A stretch of 53,080 bases of DNA from JAGXIT01 sp049293335 (GTDB lineage Bacteria; Patescibacteriota; Saccharimonadia; Saccharimonadales; UBA4665), in assembly GCA_049293335.1 (NCBI GenBank), contig JBATSO010000066.1, positions 1 through 53,080 on the forward strand, given 5' to 3'. Positions 17,346 through 26,207 of this stretch are shown here, piece by piece. The position numbers and the translations under genes are program-made. Positions within the stretch are counted from its first letter, which is position 1, and every line of letters starts with the position of its first letter. The notes under the pieces were generated by a model that worked only from the letters and a program-made list of their open reading frames with translations, was not told where the DNA came from and ran no database searches.

Positions 17346-17867
17346 ATGAGTATAGAGAAGCGCCTAGAAGTTCCACAGATCTTAGTAGTCGACGATGATC
17401 CGTTGTTGGCGAAAGTTATTGCCCGCAAACTTAATAGTAGTGCGCCAGGTACTTTTGAAATTATTTCTGTCACCACAGCTGACTTAGCACTTAAAATGGT
17501 TTGCCCAGACTGGCACAACAAGAACCGAACTCCAGTAACTGATAGTAGTGGGGTCGTGCCCCTTAACCCTCGGTTTGCGGCAGCCTTCGTTGATGACTCA
17601 TTCCCCGCCAGAGAAGCCGATCTTCCTCGAGGAGGAATGGGTAAATCCTTCCTGGAAAACGTGCGCCACGTTAGATACAACCTCTGGGGCGACCAGCAAC
17701 CTCCTTTTGACTATTTGTTTGGCATATCGTCTGAACCATCTGCACAGGAGTATATAGGTAGGTATAGCGACCTTGTTGCGTCTTCTACCGCTCCTGAAGC
17801 AATCGGCAAAAACCCCTACGTTATAATTGAAAAAATCGGAAGTATTGTACTGCCTACCCAGCAATAA
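17346..17867 (+). CDS. Response-regulator receiver-like protein, divergent
   Basis: A 173-residue stand-alone protein with a CheY-like beginning: QILVVDDDPLLAKVIARKL supplies the acidic pocket. A later AAAFVDDSFP could hold the phospho-acceptor Asp and LFGISSEP the switch Ser. The final conserved Lys may be in YVIIEKIGS. The stretch between the first and second acid motifs is longer than in CheY and there is no output domain. It may sense phosphorylation and act by protein contact, or be a decayed receiver. No kinase is adjacent. TTGTCA (17312-17317) and TACAAT (17334-17339) end six bases before the ATG. Confidence 0.65.
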   Translation: MSIEKRLEVPQILVVDDDPLLAKVIARKLNSSAPGTFEIISVTTADLALKMVCPDWHNKNRTPVTDSSGVVPLNPRFAAAFVDDSFPAREADLPRGGMGKSFLENVRHVRYNLWGDQQPPFDYLFGISSEPSAQEYIGRYSDLVASSTAPEAIGKNPYVIIEKIGSIVLPTQQ

Positions 17868-17895
17868 TAGCTTTATCTTTTATATACAGCTCTGT

Positions 17896-18645
17896 CTACT
17901 TGGTAGTTTTGGTAGTAACGGGTTTGCCGGGGTTGAGGGCGGCGATGGCCGCGTAGGCAACGTGCAGGTAGCTGCCCGTTTGGCCAGAAATCCGATACAA
18001 AATGGGGTCATCATGGCTTTCAGGGAACTCTTGCTCAAAAGTCGCAATAATCTCGCCTTGGCTATAGAGCTTTGCATCGTAGATATCATCGCCAGTAACC
18101 TCTAGTATGCCCGACCAGTATGGCGGCATAGCGTTACGCATATCCCTGACGCGAGTCGTGCCTAAGACATTTGGTATGACTTTAAGGTGTCCCCCAGGCA
18201 ACCTACAGGTGTTTCCATTGAGATGCAATGTTTGACCATAATTTTGCTTAATGATGCCTGGCGTATTGCCGTCTACGTCTATCATTTTGGTTATCAGTCG
18301 ACCAAGCAAAAATCCACCCACACCGCGACGTTGGTGTTCTGGTAGAACATATAAATCTTTCACATCGAGTGTGCCAGGCCGCGTGATTCTGTCCGCCACG
18401 GCATAGCCAATTGTTGGCCCTACACCACCGTCTTCATACTTCGTATGCACTGCTACTACGCCCGATGTTTCCATATACATGGTTAGTTCAGACACTATAA
18501 ATGGCTCTAGGCCACGCTGCACCCGTAAGTCATTAATCTCAGGTGGTTCACCACTGTGCTTTTGGGTGTGTTCACCCCCAGAATTATGGTACCAGTACGA
18601 TTTAGAAGCCTCGGGTGGAAAATCATTACGTAAAACAAAGGACAT
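17896..18645 (-). CDS. GNAT-family N-acetyltransferase
   Basis: A 249-residue protein with one GNAT domain in the middle. The acetyl-CoA site is DLYVLPEHQRRGVGGFLLGRLI, preceded by the beta strand GPTIGYAVADRI. The substrate is unknown. The C-terminal 100 residues (CRLPGGHLKVIPNVLG onward) are not recognised and end in a Thr/Lys tail. The start MSFVLRN is chosen because GAGGAA precedes it and TATACT lies 15 bases upstream; the longer in-frame start lies before this promoter. It is divergent from guaB. Confidence 0.78.
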   Translation of the reverse strand: MSFVLRNDFPPEASKSYWYHNSGGEHTQKHSGEPPEINDLRVQRGLEPFIVSELTMYMETSGVVAVHTKYEDGGVGPTIGYAVADRITRPGTLDVKDLYVLPEHQRRGVGGFLLGRLITKMIDVDGNTPGIIKQNYGQTLHLNGNTCRLPGGHLKVIPNVLGTTRVRDMRNAMPPYWSGILEVTGDDIYDAKLYSQGEIIATFEQEFPESHDDPILYRISGQTGSYLHVAYAAIAALNPGKPVTTKTTK

Positions 18646-18730
18646 CACATATTCCTCATTAGTATAGTTTTTAATAATTACATAAATTTTGTTATTTGGC
18701 AAACTTTGATGCGGCGAGGTAGACTAAGTC

Positions 18731-19861
18731 ATGGAACAATTTACTCTTTCACTCACATTCAACGACGTACTCCTACGTCCTGGCTATTCGGGCTTTGACC
18801 GTTCCGAAATTAGCTTAAGCACTAACCTAACCCGTAAACTGGCGCTCAGGGCGCCTTTTGTTTCGGCGCCAATGGATACGGTTACCGAAGCACCCCTGGC
18901 CATTGCGCTCGCCAAAGAGGGCGGTATAGGTATTATTCACCGCAACCTAAGCGTGGCCGACCAGGTTGCCGAGGTTAAAGCTGTTAAAAAAGCTGGCCAC
19001 CTGGTTGGTGCGGCAGTTGGTTCTAGCGCTGGTTACGAAGCCCGCGTCGATGCCCTCATGGCCGCTGGCGTAGATGTGCTGTTGGTTGACTCTGCCCATG
19101 GCTACGCCAAAAAAGTTATCGACACCGTAACCTACATAAAAGAAAACTACGATGTGCAAGTTATAGCGGGCAGTGTAGCCACCGCCGCAGGCGCCCAGGC
19201 CTTAATAGACGCAGGTGCCGATGGTTTACGCGTGGGTATGGGGCCAGGCGCTATCTGTTCAACCCGAATCGTTTCGGGGATGGGCGTGCCGCAGCTTTCA
19301 GCGCTGCTCGAAATTGCACCCATTGCTCACAAAGCCGGCGTACCAGTCATTGCCGATGGTGGCCTAATAAATTCGGGCGACGCTGTGAAAGCCCTGGCCG
19401 CGGGTGCCAGCACGGTGATGATGGGCCGTATGTTTGCCGCCACCGAGGAATCGCCAGGCGAAGTTACCCGCTTTAAGCCCGAGCAAGTGCCCAGTCGCTT
19501 CCGCGACATTCTAGATGGCTCGGCCGAATACACCTTTAAAGAATACCGCGGCATGGGTTCGCTAGCCGCCATGAAACGTGGCCTAGAAGTTAGCAGCGAA
19601 GACGAGTTTCATGGCAAAAACTATACGGGCGATGTTTTGATTGCCGAGGGCGTTGAGGGCCTGGTGCCATGCAGCGGCACCGTGAAACAACTGCTCGACC
19701 AATGGATCGGCGGCATGCACAGCGGTATGTACTACGTGGGCGCCAAAACTATCAGCGAGCTATGGGGCACAGCCGAGTTCATGCGTATTACCCAAGCCAG
19801 TCTAAGCGAAAGTCACCCGCATGACCTATTTATCACCAACGATGGAGGCAATTACCAGTGA
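18731..19861 (+). CDS. guaB: IMP dehydrogenase lacking the CBS domains
   Basis: This enzyme oxidises IMP to XMP with NAD+, the committed step to GMP. The 376 residues form only the TIM barrel. Normal enzymes are about 490 residues, with a CBS pair after IIHRNLSVADQVAEVK; here that point runs straight into KKAGHLVGAAVG, so the regulatory Bateman domain is absent. The catalytic Cys loop GMGPGAICSTRIVSG (about residue 176) and the mobile flap EYRGMGSLAAMKRG are intact. It should be active but without adenine/guanine nucleotide control through CBS. TAGACT five bases before the ATG gives a leaderless start, and guaA follows. Confidence 0.94.
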   Translation: MEQFTLSLTFNDVLLRPGYSGFDRSEISLSTNLTRKLALRAPFVSAPMDTVTEAPLAIALAKEGGIGIIHRNLSVADQVAEVKAVKKAGHLVGAAVGSSAGYEARVDALMAAGVDVLLVDSAHGYAKKVIDTVTYIKENYDVQVIAGSVATAAGAQALIDAGADGLRVGMGPGAICSTRIVSGMGVPQLSALLEIAPIAHKAGVPVIADGGLINSGDAVKALAAGASTVMMGRMFAATEESPGEVTRFKPEQVPSRFRDILDGSAEYTFKEYRGMGSLAAMKRGLEVSSEDEFHGKNYTGDVLIAEGVEGLVPCSGTVKQLLDQWIGGMHSGMYYVGAKTISELWGTAEFMRITQASLSESHPHDLFITNDGGNYQ

Positions 19862-19960
19862 GCCAGAAAATTCCAAATTCTAAATTCCAAATTCCAGACA
19901 AATCACAATACTCAAATTCCAGACAATCTCCATTGAAAAATTGGAAATTGGAACTTCGGA
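19862..19960. repeat. AAATTCCA-type repeats between guaB and guaA
   Basis: At least four short direct copies of AAATTCCA-like sequence lie between 19867 and 19922, followed by an inverted TTGGAAATTGGAA at 19941-19953. The inverted part could fold back on any of the direct copies. No gene lies in this 115-base spacer. It resembles simple-sequence filler rather than a defined riboswitch. Confidence 0.75.
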
Positions 19961-19976
19961 CGAACGGATACACACA

Positions 19977-21518
19977 ATGAGCGCGACTACTTCCCAAGAG
20001 ACCCTCGTCATCCTCGACTACGGCAGCCAATACACCCAGCTCATCGCTCGAAAAGCGCGTGAACTCGGCGTCTATAGCATTATTCTGCCATTTCGCACCA
20101 CAGCCGCCGAAGTGCAAGCCCACAACCCAAAGGGCATAGTGCTCTCGGGCGGGCCAAATTCGGTCTACGAAAAAGACGCCCCAAAACTCAACGAAGACTT
20201 ACTGAGCTTACAGCAGCCAATTCTCGGCATATGCTACGGCATGCAGCTCCTCGCACTCAGCCTGGGCGGCACCGTTGAACCCAGCAACACCCGCGAATAT
20301 GGCGATGCCACTCTGAACCTACAGGGGAAAAGCGCATTATTTGACCCAGCCGCCCACAACACAACTGTTTGGATGAGCCACGGCGACCACGTTAGCACAG
20401 TGCCCGAAGGCTTTACGGTTACCAGCACCAGCGGCGACACCATTTGCTCTATGGAAGACCGCGAGCTTGGTCTATTTGGCTTGCAGTTTCACCCAGAGGT
20501 CGCGCACAGTGCGCAGGGCAAAAACATTCTGGGAAGGTTCTTTGACCTCTGTGGGTTTCAGCGCGATTGGTCGGCTGGCTCGCTGATAGACGAACAAATT
20601 GCGGCTATTCAAAAGCAAGTCGGCACAGCCAACGTGGTGTGTGCGCTTTCGGGCGGCGTCGACTCGTCTGTAGCCGCCACCCTAGTCGACAAAGCCATTG
20701 GTACGCAGCAAACCTGCATATTCGTTGACACCGGCTTGCTACGCCAAAACGAATACGAAGAAGTGCTGGCCGCCTACAAGGCAATCGGCCTCAATGTAAA
20801 GCCCATTCGCGCCGCCGCAGACTTTTACGCCAAACTCAAAGGCGTAGAAGACCCCGAAACCAAGCGCAAAATTATTGGCGCCGAGTTTATCGCCATTTTT
20901 GAGCGTGAGGCTCGGAAGGTGAAGGGCACCAAGTTTTTGGTACAAGGCACGCTGTACCCCGATGTTATTGAAAGTGTTTCGGTAAACGGCCCGAGCGTAA
21001 CCATAAAATCGCACCACAACGTGGGGGGCTTGCCCGAAAAAATGAACTTGCAGCTTATAGAACCACTGCGCGAACTGTTTAAAGACGAAGTCCGCCAGCT
21101 CGGCACCGCACTCGGTTTGCCAGAAAGTATTGTGCAGCGCCAGCCGTTTCCTGGGCCAGGTTTAGCCATTCGCATTATCGGAGACATTACGCCCGAACGC
21201 ATTGAAATCCTACAAAAAGCCGACGCCATCGTGCGCCACGAAATTGAAAACCACGCCGTGCGACCAGAAGTTTGGCAGTTTTTTGCGGTCTTGCTCCCGA
21301 TAAAAAGCGTTGGCGTCATGGGCGATGGCCGCACTTACGAGCAAGTATGTGCCGTGCGCGCGGTCGCCAGCAGCGATGGCATGACCGCCGACTGGGCCAA
21401 GCTGCCGCATGAACTTCTGGCTAAAATCTCGAGCCGTATTGTCAGCGAGGTAAAAGGCATTAACCGCGTGGTCTACGACATTACCAGCAAACCCCCCGGC
21501 ACCATCGAGTGGGAATAA
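19977..21518 (+). CDS. guaA: GMP synthase (glutamine-hydrolysing)
   Basis: A 513-residue bifunctional enzyme that aminates XMP to GMP. The N-terminal class I amidotransferase has the nucleophile in GICYGMQLLA (about residue 87) and the His/Glu pair in FHPEVAHS. The ATP pyrophosphatase has the PP-loop ALSGGVDSSVAATLV, and the C-terminal dimerisation domain ends YDITSKPPGTIEWE, the normal family end. The start MSATTSQ is used because the repeat-filled spacer reaches up to it. With guaB it completes IMP to GMP. Confidence 0.96.
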   Translation: MSATTSQETLVILDYGSQYTQLIARKARELGVYSIILPFRTTAAEVQAHNPKGIVLSGGPNSVYEKDAPKLNEDLLSLQQPILGICYGMQLLALSLGGTVEPSNTREYGDATLNLQGKSALFDPAAHNTTVWMSHGDHVSTVPEGFTVTSTSGDTICSMEDRELGLFGLQFHPEVAHSAQGKNILGRFFDLCGFQRDWSAGSLIDEQIAAIQKQVGTANVVCALSGGVDSSVAATLVDKAIGTQQTCIFVDTGLLRQNEYEEVLAAYKAIGLNVKPIRAAADFYAKLKGVEDPETKRKIIGAEFIAIFEREARKVKGTKFLVQGTLYPDVIESVSVNGPSVTIKSHHNVGGLPEKMNLQLIEPLRELFKDEVRQLGTALGLPESIVQRQPFPGPGLAIRIIGDITPERIEILQKADAIVRHEIENHAVRPEVWQFFAVLLPIKSVGVMGDGRTYEQVCAVRAVASSDGMTADWAKLPHELLAKISSRIVSEVKGINRVVYDITSKPPGTIEWE

Positions 21519-21572
21519 TTCTAGGCCAGCTTTGGTAAACACATAAGCTTGCTATACTAAAGGCATACACTA

Positions 21573-22301
21573 ATGACCAGCACAAAAAAATCTCCAGCTC
21601 CTACCGACTCACCGTTACTCTCTATAAAAGAGATCCTACTGCTGCTCGTCTCTGCCTTATTTGGGGCAATTGTACTTGTCGCTGGCCCACTACTACTAGC
21701 CCATTGGGCTGGCTACAATTTCAATCACAACCAAAAATTTGCAGATAATTTTTATATTATTGCCTATCTTATACAAATAGTGCAGCTCACAATCATCGCT
21801 GCGTTTGTGTATCGTAAAACTAGAGGCACAAAAAACATTTTACCAACGATTGGCCTTAGACCAATCAGGACACTACGGGCAATACGGTATATTGTGTTGG
21901 GCTTTGGATCGGCATTAGCAATAACAATACTCGGAATTATTCTAGTGCTGGCAGTTGTTACAGTTTTGTTTGGCGAACCAAAGGCAACTCCAACCGAAGC
22001 ACTCCATTACCGTACGGTGTGGCTCAACATCATTGCAACCTGCCTGATGGCGCCTATTATTGAAGAAGTTTTGTTCCGCGGGCTTTTACTTGAGCAATTA
22101 TTACGGCGGTATGGTTCAGTTGTTGCAATTACCATAAGTTCTATATTGTTTGCAGTGGCGCACATTAACCCTGTGTATGCCCTGGGTGTTCTACCGCTTG
22201 GGTTCGTTTTAGGATATTGTTACAAAAGAACCAGAAGCATCGTACCTGGAATTTTTATACATGGTGCTTGGAATCTTATGGTTTTATTAATGACAAACTA
22301 A
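21573..22301 (+). CDS. CPBP-family intramembrane metalloprotease
   Basis: A 242-residue protein with about six to eight membrane helices. The CPBP/Abi (CAAX protease-like) motifs are present in order: EEVLFRGLL (about 164-172), FAVAHI and FIHGAWN, which supply the Glu and His metal ligands. Family members process prenylated or bacteriocin-related peptides or act in immunity; the substrate here is unknown. TATACT lies 14 bases before the ATG with no ribosome site, so a very short leader is likely. Confidence 0.85.
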   Translation: MTSTKKSPAPTDSPLLSIKEILLLLVSALFGAIVLVAGPLLLAHWAGYNFNHNQKFADNFYIIAYLIQIVQLTIIAAFVYRKTRGTKNILPTIGLRPIRTLRAIRYIVLGFGSALAITILGIILVLAVVTVLFGEPKATPTEALHYRTVWLNIIATCLMAPIIEEVLFRGLLLEQLLRRYGSVVAITISSILFAVAHINPVYALGVLPLGFVLGYCYKRTRSIVPGIFIHGAWNLMVLLMTN

Positions 22302-22377
22302 GTGTTTATGAAAAAATGAAACAGGCCAAACATAACACCATATGCTATACTTAGTATAGTAAACAAGGAGACGCAAT

Positions 22378-22623
22378 ATGTCAGATACACCACAAGTAAC
22401 TATTTATTCGGCGCCATGGTGCGGGTTTTGCGTAGCCGCAAAGCAGTACCTCGACAAGGCAGGCGTAAAATACACCGAAAAAAATGTTGACGAAAAGCGC
22501 GAATACGCCGAAGAAGCCATGCAAAAAACTGGCCAAACAGGTATACCTGTGCTCGATATAAACGGCACCATCATAGTCGGCTTCGACCGCCCCCGCATAG
22601 ACGCCGCCTTGGCAAATAAATAA
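22378..22623 (+). CDS. Glutaredoxin-like / NrdH-type redoxin
   Basis: An 81-residue thioredoxin-fold protein with the dithiol site APWCGFCVAAK (Cys15/Cys18) and the cis-Pro loop TGIPVLDING. It would reduce disulfides in the cytoplasm, perhaps for ribonucleotide reductase. The last part (IVGFDRPRIDAAL) matches the glutaredoxin/NrdH ending. AAGGAG precedes the ATG and two overlapping -10-like boxes (TATACT, TATAGT) lie about 30 bases upstream. Confidence 0.88.
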   Translation: MSDTPQVTIYSAPWCGFCVAAKQYLDKAGVKYTEKNVDEKREYAEEAMQKTGQTGIPVLDINGTIIVGFDRPRIDAALANK

Positions 22624-22672
22624 TCTAAAAAATATATTTGCTATTATAATATTTTTGTGATATTATAAGCTT

Positions 22673-23137
22673 ATGACCTACAATTCACTTACGCGACCCG
22701 TTAGCCCTAGCCTAGGCAGTGAATACACGCCTAATGAGATGAGCCAAGCTTTGGACTTAATAAACATGGGTCGGCAGGCTATAGAGCTTACTCCATTAAG
22801 TAGCCTAGAGGGCCTAAAGCTCTACACTACACAAGTAGAAGATCGGATAATCGGTGCAGTTGCTCTTGAAAAACTTCCTACTGCTGATGAAAACGGCTTT
22901 ACCTATCATGTGCTTGGCATAGGTGTTGAGGAACAATTTAGAGGTCGCGGCAAAGGAATCGAACTGTTAGAACGTACGCTGCGAGACACCGCCCGAGTTA
23001 ACAGCAACTCGCCATTTTGTAAGGTCGGTCTGCCCGCAGTACCTATAGCAGGCAAGGCGCTAGCGTTCCTAACTGATCATGGTGTACATTTTAGTTCTGC
23101 AAATCCTGTAGACAAAAACGCCGAAACAGACATTTAG
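22673..23137 (+). CDS. GNAT-like N-acetyltransferase
   Basis: A 154-residue protein with a GNAT core. The strand FTYHVLGIGVEEQFRG leads into the acetyl-CoA loop RGRGKGIELLERTL. Substrate unknown. TATTAT ends six bases before the ATG, another leaderless start. The next gene has its own promoter. Confidence 0.72.
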   Translation: MTYNSLTRPVSPSLGSEYTPNEMSQALDLINMGRQAIELTPLSSLEGLKLYTTQVEDRIIGAVALEKLPTADENGFTYHVLGIGVEEQFRGRGKGIELLERTLRDTARVNSNSPFCKVGLPAVPIAGKALAFLTDHGVHFSSANPVDKNAETDI

Positions 23138-23192
23138 AAAAAGAAAGCCCTCCCTTACACTCAAAAGTGTCGATGTGCTACAGTAGTAGGTA

Positions 23193-23762
23193 ATGGCTTT
23201 TGAGGATTTTCAGACCAAAGAGTCTGTTGTGGTGGTGTATACGGGCGAAGGCAAGGGTAAAACCTCGGCTTCGCTAGGGCTACTGTGCCGTGCTCTTGGT
23301 AACCGCTGGCGGGTGGCGTATGTGCAATTTATAAAGCATTGGGGAGTGGGCGAACACACATTTATACGAGATATTCTACCTGTGTACGGCCAAGATTTGT
23401 TGTTTTACAAAGGCGGCAAAGGCTTTTATGACGCGGGTGACTTAAGCGCCAGCGATGTCACACCAGAGCAGCACAAAAAAGCTGCCGCCGAGACGTATTC
23501 CGTCGCATACCAGGCGGCCACCTCTGGAGAGTTTCAGCTCGTTATTTGCGACGAAATAAACAACGCCGTACATGACGGGCTACTAACCGAACGCCAACTA
23601 AAAGACCTTATTACCAAACGAAGCCCCCAAACCAGCCTGTGCCTAACGGGCCGCAACTTTCCGGCTACACTACTAAAACATGTCGATATTGCCACCGATA
23701 TGACCAAACTAAAACACCATTTTGACGAAAAATTTCTAGCCAACAAAGGCATAGATTTTTAA
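23193..23762 (+). CDS. cobO: Cob(I)yrinic acid a,c-diamide adenosyltransferase-like ATPase
   Basis: A 189-residue P-loop protein of the CobO/BtuR/CobA type, which transfers adenosine from ATP to reduced corrinoids. The Walker A is unusual and family-specific, GEGKGKTSASLGL (about residues 17-29). YVQFIKHWGVGEH follows, and the Walker B-like LVICDEINNAVHDGLL is followed by LTGRNFP, as in CobO. No corrinoid synthesis genes are nearby, so it may adenosylate scavenged cobalamin, or have been reassigned. TACAGT is eight bases before the ATG. The next gene begins 13 bases later. Confidence 0.85.
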   Translation: MAFEDFQTKESVVVVYTGEGKGKTSASLGLLCRALGNRWRVAYVQFIKHWGVGEHTFIRDILPVYGQDLLFYKGGKGFYDAGDLSASDVTPEQHKKAAAETYSVAYQAATSGEFQLVICDEINNAVHDGLLTERQLKDLITKRSPQTSLCLTGRNFPATLLKHVDIATDMTKLKHHFDEKFLANKGIDF

Positions 23763-23775
23763 GCACTCGCAGGCC

Positions 23776-24765
23776 ATGGAAAGGTTAACCAATATTCAGA
23801 AAACGGTTGGAAACTTGGGCGAACTTGGCCAAGCCGTGTTTGTCGTGAACGAACACTCCACACGTGCGGACAGCGCCAGAAACTATATTCAAGAACTGTG
23901 CAAAGACCACCCACTTTTTTCAGGCGCTATTGTACTAGCCACCTCGGCAGCACTAGCTGCAACAGTTGCCGCAGTTCGTGAAAAAACCGAAGGGAACGAG
24001 GTTAATATCGTCATACCAGTGGGCGGCGACACCACCTTTAACCAAGCCGCCACCGCCGTTGAGGGCACAAACAACATCCTATGTGCCATCAGGGCTGGAA
24101 ACGCGTGCAACGCACCCATCAACCTCCAGCGCTCAGGCAGAAGAATACTCTTGCCCCACGAAGTACTCGACAACGGCGAAGTCAAGCAAATTCGGGCCGT
24201 CGAAATGTTTACCGACGAAGAACGTCGGATAGCCGTTACCATTGCCGATATTGGGCTGATATCTCGCGGGGCGCGTGCTTTAAACACCTGGCTACGGCGT
24301 GTGCCGGGCTACGGCAACGATTATGTTCGAAATATACTGCATGAAAGAACGCTTTTAGTTGGACATAGCCTTTTGAGCCCTAGCTTTGGTATAACAGAAT
24401 ATTTTTCGAACAACACAGTAGAGCAACGACAAGTTCTTGGAACATCGGTCGCCAATGCGCGCCGTATTGGGCACCATGCGGTATTCCCACAAACCTCGCT
24501 AACTGAGCCAGGGGCATTTATGTTTGAACTGCCAGAGCGCAGCTCACTTTGGGAGTACTCGCAGCGTATACAGAACAAAGGTGGCAGGTCGCTCGATGGT
24601 GTTTTGCTGCACCCAGGAGAACAACGCGTGCTGCGGGTTGACCGCACTGTTCCAGGCTCTGTCGATGGTGAAGATTTTGTAGTAGAAGCTGGCCAACAAG
24701 TTACCTATGGCATAAGTCCCCATACCATTAACGTTATGGCCCTGGCCCAAGGGTCTGAGGATTGA
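23776..24765 (+). CDS. Divergent diacylglycerol/sphingosine-kinase-like protein
   Basis: A 329-residue protein whose order of motifs matches the DAGK catalytic domain (LCB5/YegS): VFVVNEHSTRADSARNYI at the start, then IPVGGDTTFNQAATAV, then ILCAIRAGNACNAPINLQ. The usual GGDGT is GGDTT and the GTGND-like loop is RAGNACNA, so both nucleotide-binding loops are altered and activity is doubtful. A beta-rich C-terminal part is also typical. It may phosphorylate a lipid or be a non-catalytic relative. It follows cobO by 13 bases and precedes the nuclease gene by two, so the three are probably co-transcribed. Confidence 0.6.
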   Translation: MERLTNIQKTVGNLGELGQAVFVVNEHSTRADSARNYIQELCKDHPLFSGAIVLATSAALAATVAAVREKTEGNEVNIVIPVGGDTTFNQAATAVEGTNNILCAIRAGNACNAPINLQRSGRRILLPHEVLDNGEVKQIRAVEMFTDEERRIAVTIADIGLISRGARALNTWLRRVPGYGNDYVRNILHERTLLVGHSLLSPSFGITEYFSNNTVEQRQVLGTSVANARRIGHHAVFPQTSLTEPGAFMFELPERSSLWEYSQRIQNKGGRSLDGVLLHPGEQRVLRVDRTVPGSVDGEDFVVEAGQQVTYGISPHTINVMALAQGSED

Positions 24766-24767
24766 TT

Positions 24768-25349
24768 ATGACAAAAAAGAGACTCGTTCGGACCACACTT
24801 GGTTTATTGGCGTTGATTGTTCTCTGTGTCGTAACGTACAAGATGGGGTGGTTAAAGCCAATCGACACAAAAACGTTTATGCGTTGGCAGCCTGGCTCGT
24901 ACACCGTAAAACAGTTTGTTGATGGCGATACCATACTAATTGAAATGAATGGTGTTGAGGAAAAAGTAAGGTTTATAGGTATAGACACCCCAGAAACTCA
25001 TAAAGAAAACACGCCTGTACAATGTTATGGCCCCGCCGCTGCGGCGTATACTAAAAACCGCATTGGTACTCAACATATTCGACTGGTGGCCGACACGCTC
25101 ACCACCAACCGTGACCGCTACGACCGACTGCTGCGTTACGTGATTTTAGAGGACGACAGCAACCTTAACCAAGAACTCGTGGCCAAAGGCTATGCCTTTG
25201 CTTACGCCTTTCCGTTTGCCAAAAGCAAAGACTTTAACGCTACTATGGTGCAGGCTCAAAAAGCCAAAGTTGGTCTGTGGGGCAACTGCTTGCCGTTTCA
25301 AGACCCAGCCACAGGGCAGTGGCACACTCCTGCCCAAGACATGCCGTAG
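24768..25349 (+). CDS. Membrane-anchored or secreted SNase-like nuclease
   Basis: A 193-residue protein with an N-terminal hydrophobic helix (about residues 9-26) that acts as a signal or anchor, followed by a staphylococcal nuclease domain. The catalytic set is visible: VDGDTILI, then VRFIGIDTPETHKENTP (Arg, Asp, Glu) and DRYDRLLRYV (second Arg). The domain should cut extracellular DNA or RNA, a plausible nucleotide-scavenging role for a small-genome parasite or epibiont. GAGG lies eight bases before the ATG. A TTG at 24762 is an alternative start. Confidence 0.9.
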   Translation: MTKKRLVRTTLGLLALIVLCVVTYKMGWLKPIDTKTFMRWQPGSYTVKQFVDGDTILIEMNGVEEKVRFIGIDTPETHKENTPVQCYGPAAAAYTKNRIGTQHIRLVADTLTTNRDRYDRLLRYVILEDDSNLNQELVAKGYAFAYAFPFAKSKDFNATMVQAQKAKVGLWGNCLPFQDPATGQWHTPAQDMP

Positions 25350-26204
25350 TTACTCGCCAAAAGTGGCTGGGTTTACCCTGGGAACAGTCGTGCCCGACCA
25401 AAATTTTACCCAAGAAAATTGGTCTTGAGATGCATCGTAGCCATTGTATAAAACATGTAACAATGGGTAGGCTGCAATGGCCAGCAAAATAACAGGGTAC
25501 ATCACAACTCTTCGCTTTCTACCATGCTGCGCGTAGGTACCGGGGTTAAGTAACGCATAGCGCGCAAACTCTGCCCACGTACCCGCAACTTGCCTAAACG
25601 CAACTGCCACACGTAACATTGGCGTAAAATGCGTGGTGTAACCCATTTCTCTTAAGTGAATCGACAGGTCAAAGTCTTCATGTAAACCACTTCGGTAGCA
25701 AACAGTATTTCGACACGTAAGCCATGCCTCGCGCCGTACCGCCATGTTGGCGCCTTGCAGGGCGTACTCTTTGCCAAGGGACCAGGCAAGATACTGGCGC
25801 ATAGCGGCGTCGATAGCGTTAAAAAGACCTGCCCAGGGCGCGTGGTAATACGTCATACTGCCACTAATAGCCCCTACGGCAGGGTTTGAAAATAAAGACT
25901 GGACCGTTTCGACCCAATTGGGCGCGATGATTGTGTCGGCGTCGATGCGGCCGATAATTTCGCCCTTGGCGGCGTTGAAGCCCGTTGTTCTTGCGTGCAC
26001 CACCCCTTGGCGAGGTTCGCGTATAACAGTTACAAAACTATACGAAAGCGCCACCGCTTTTGTGGTATCGGTGGAGTTGTTGTCGACCACAATTACTTCG
26101 CAGGGCATAACCGTTTGACTGGCAATTGCCTCCAAACAATTACGTAAGCTTTCTGCTTCGTTGTAAACGGGTATAACTATAGAAATAGGCGCAGGCTTTA
26201 ACAC
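25350..26204 (-). CDS. Family 2 glycosyltransferase, membrane-anchored
   Basis: This 284-residue protein begins directly with the GT2 fold: ISIVIPVYNEAESLRNCLEAI, VDNNSTDTTK, then GRIDADTI (the DxD metal site) and the late acceptor region LHEDFDLSIHLREMG. One or two hydrophobic segments near residues 235-260 would hold the C-terminus at the membrane. It probably adds a sugar to a lipid or surface polymer. The start is GTG at 26204, one base after a TATACT box, so the true start or promoter is unsure. It is divergent from the first glycosidase-like gene. Confidence 0.88.
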   Translation of the reverse strand: MLKPAPISIVIPVYNEAESLRNCLEAIASQTVMPCEVIVVDNNSTDTTKAVALSYSFVTVIREPRQGVVHARTTGFNAAKGEIIGRIDADTIIAPNWVETVQSLFSNPAVGAISGSMTYYHAPWAGLFNAIDAAMRQYLAWSLGKEYALQGANMAVRREAWLTCRNTVCYRSGLHEDFDLSIHLREMGYTTHFTPMLRVAVAFRQVAGTWAEFARYALLNPGTYAQHGRKRRVVMYPVILLAIAAYPLLHVLYNGYDASQDQFSWVKFWSGTTVPRVNPATFGE

Positions 26205-26207
26205 GAG

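Noticed and set aside
17346..17867. Receiver-like gene as part of a two-component pair
   Set aside because: No histidine kinase lies next to it, so only a receiver-like fold is claimed.
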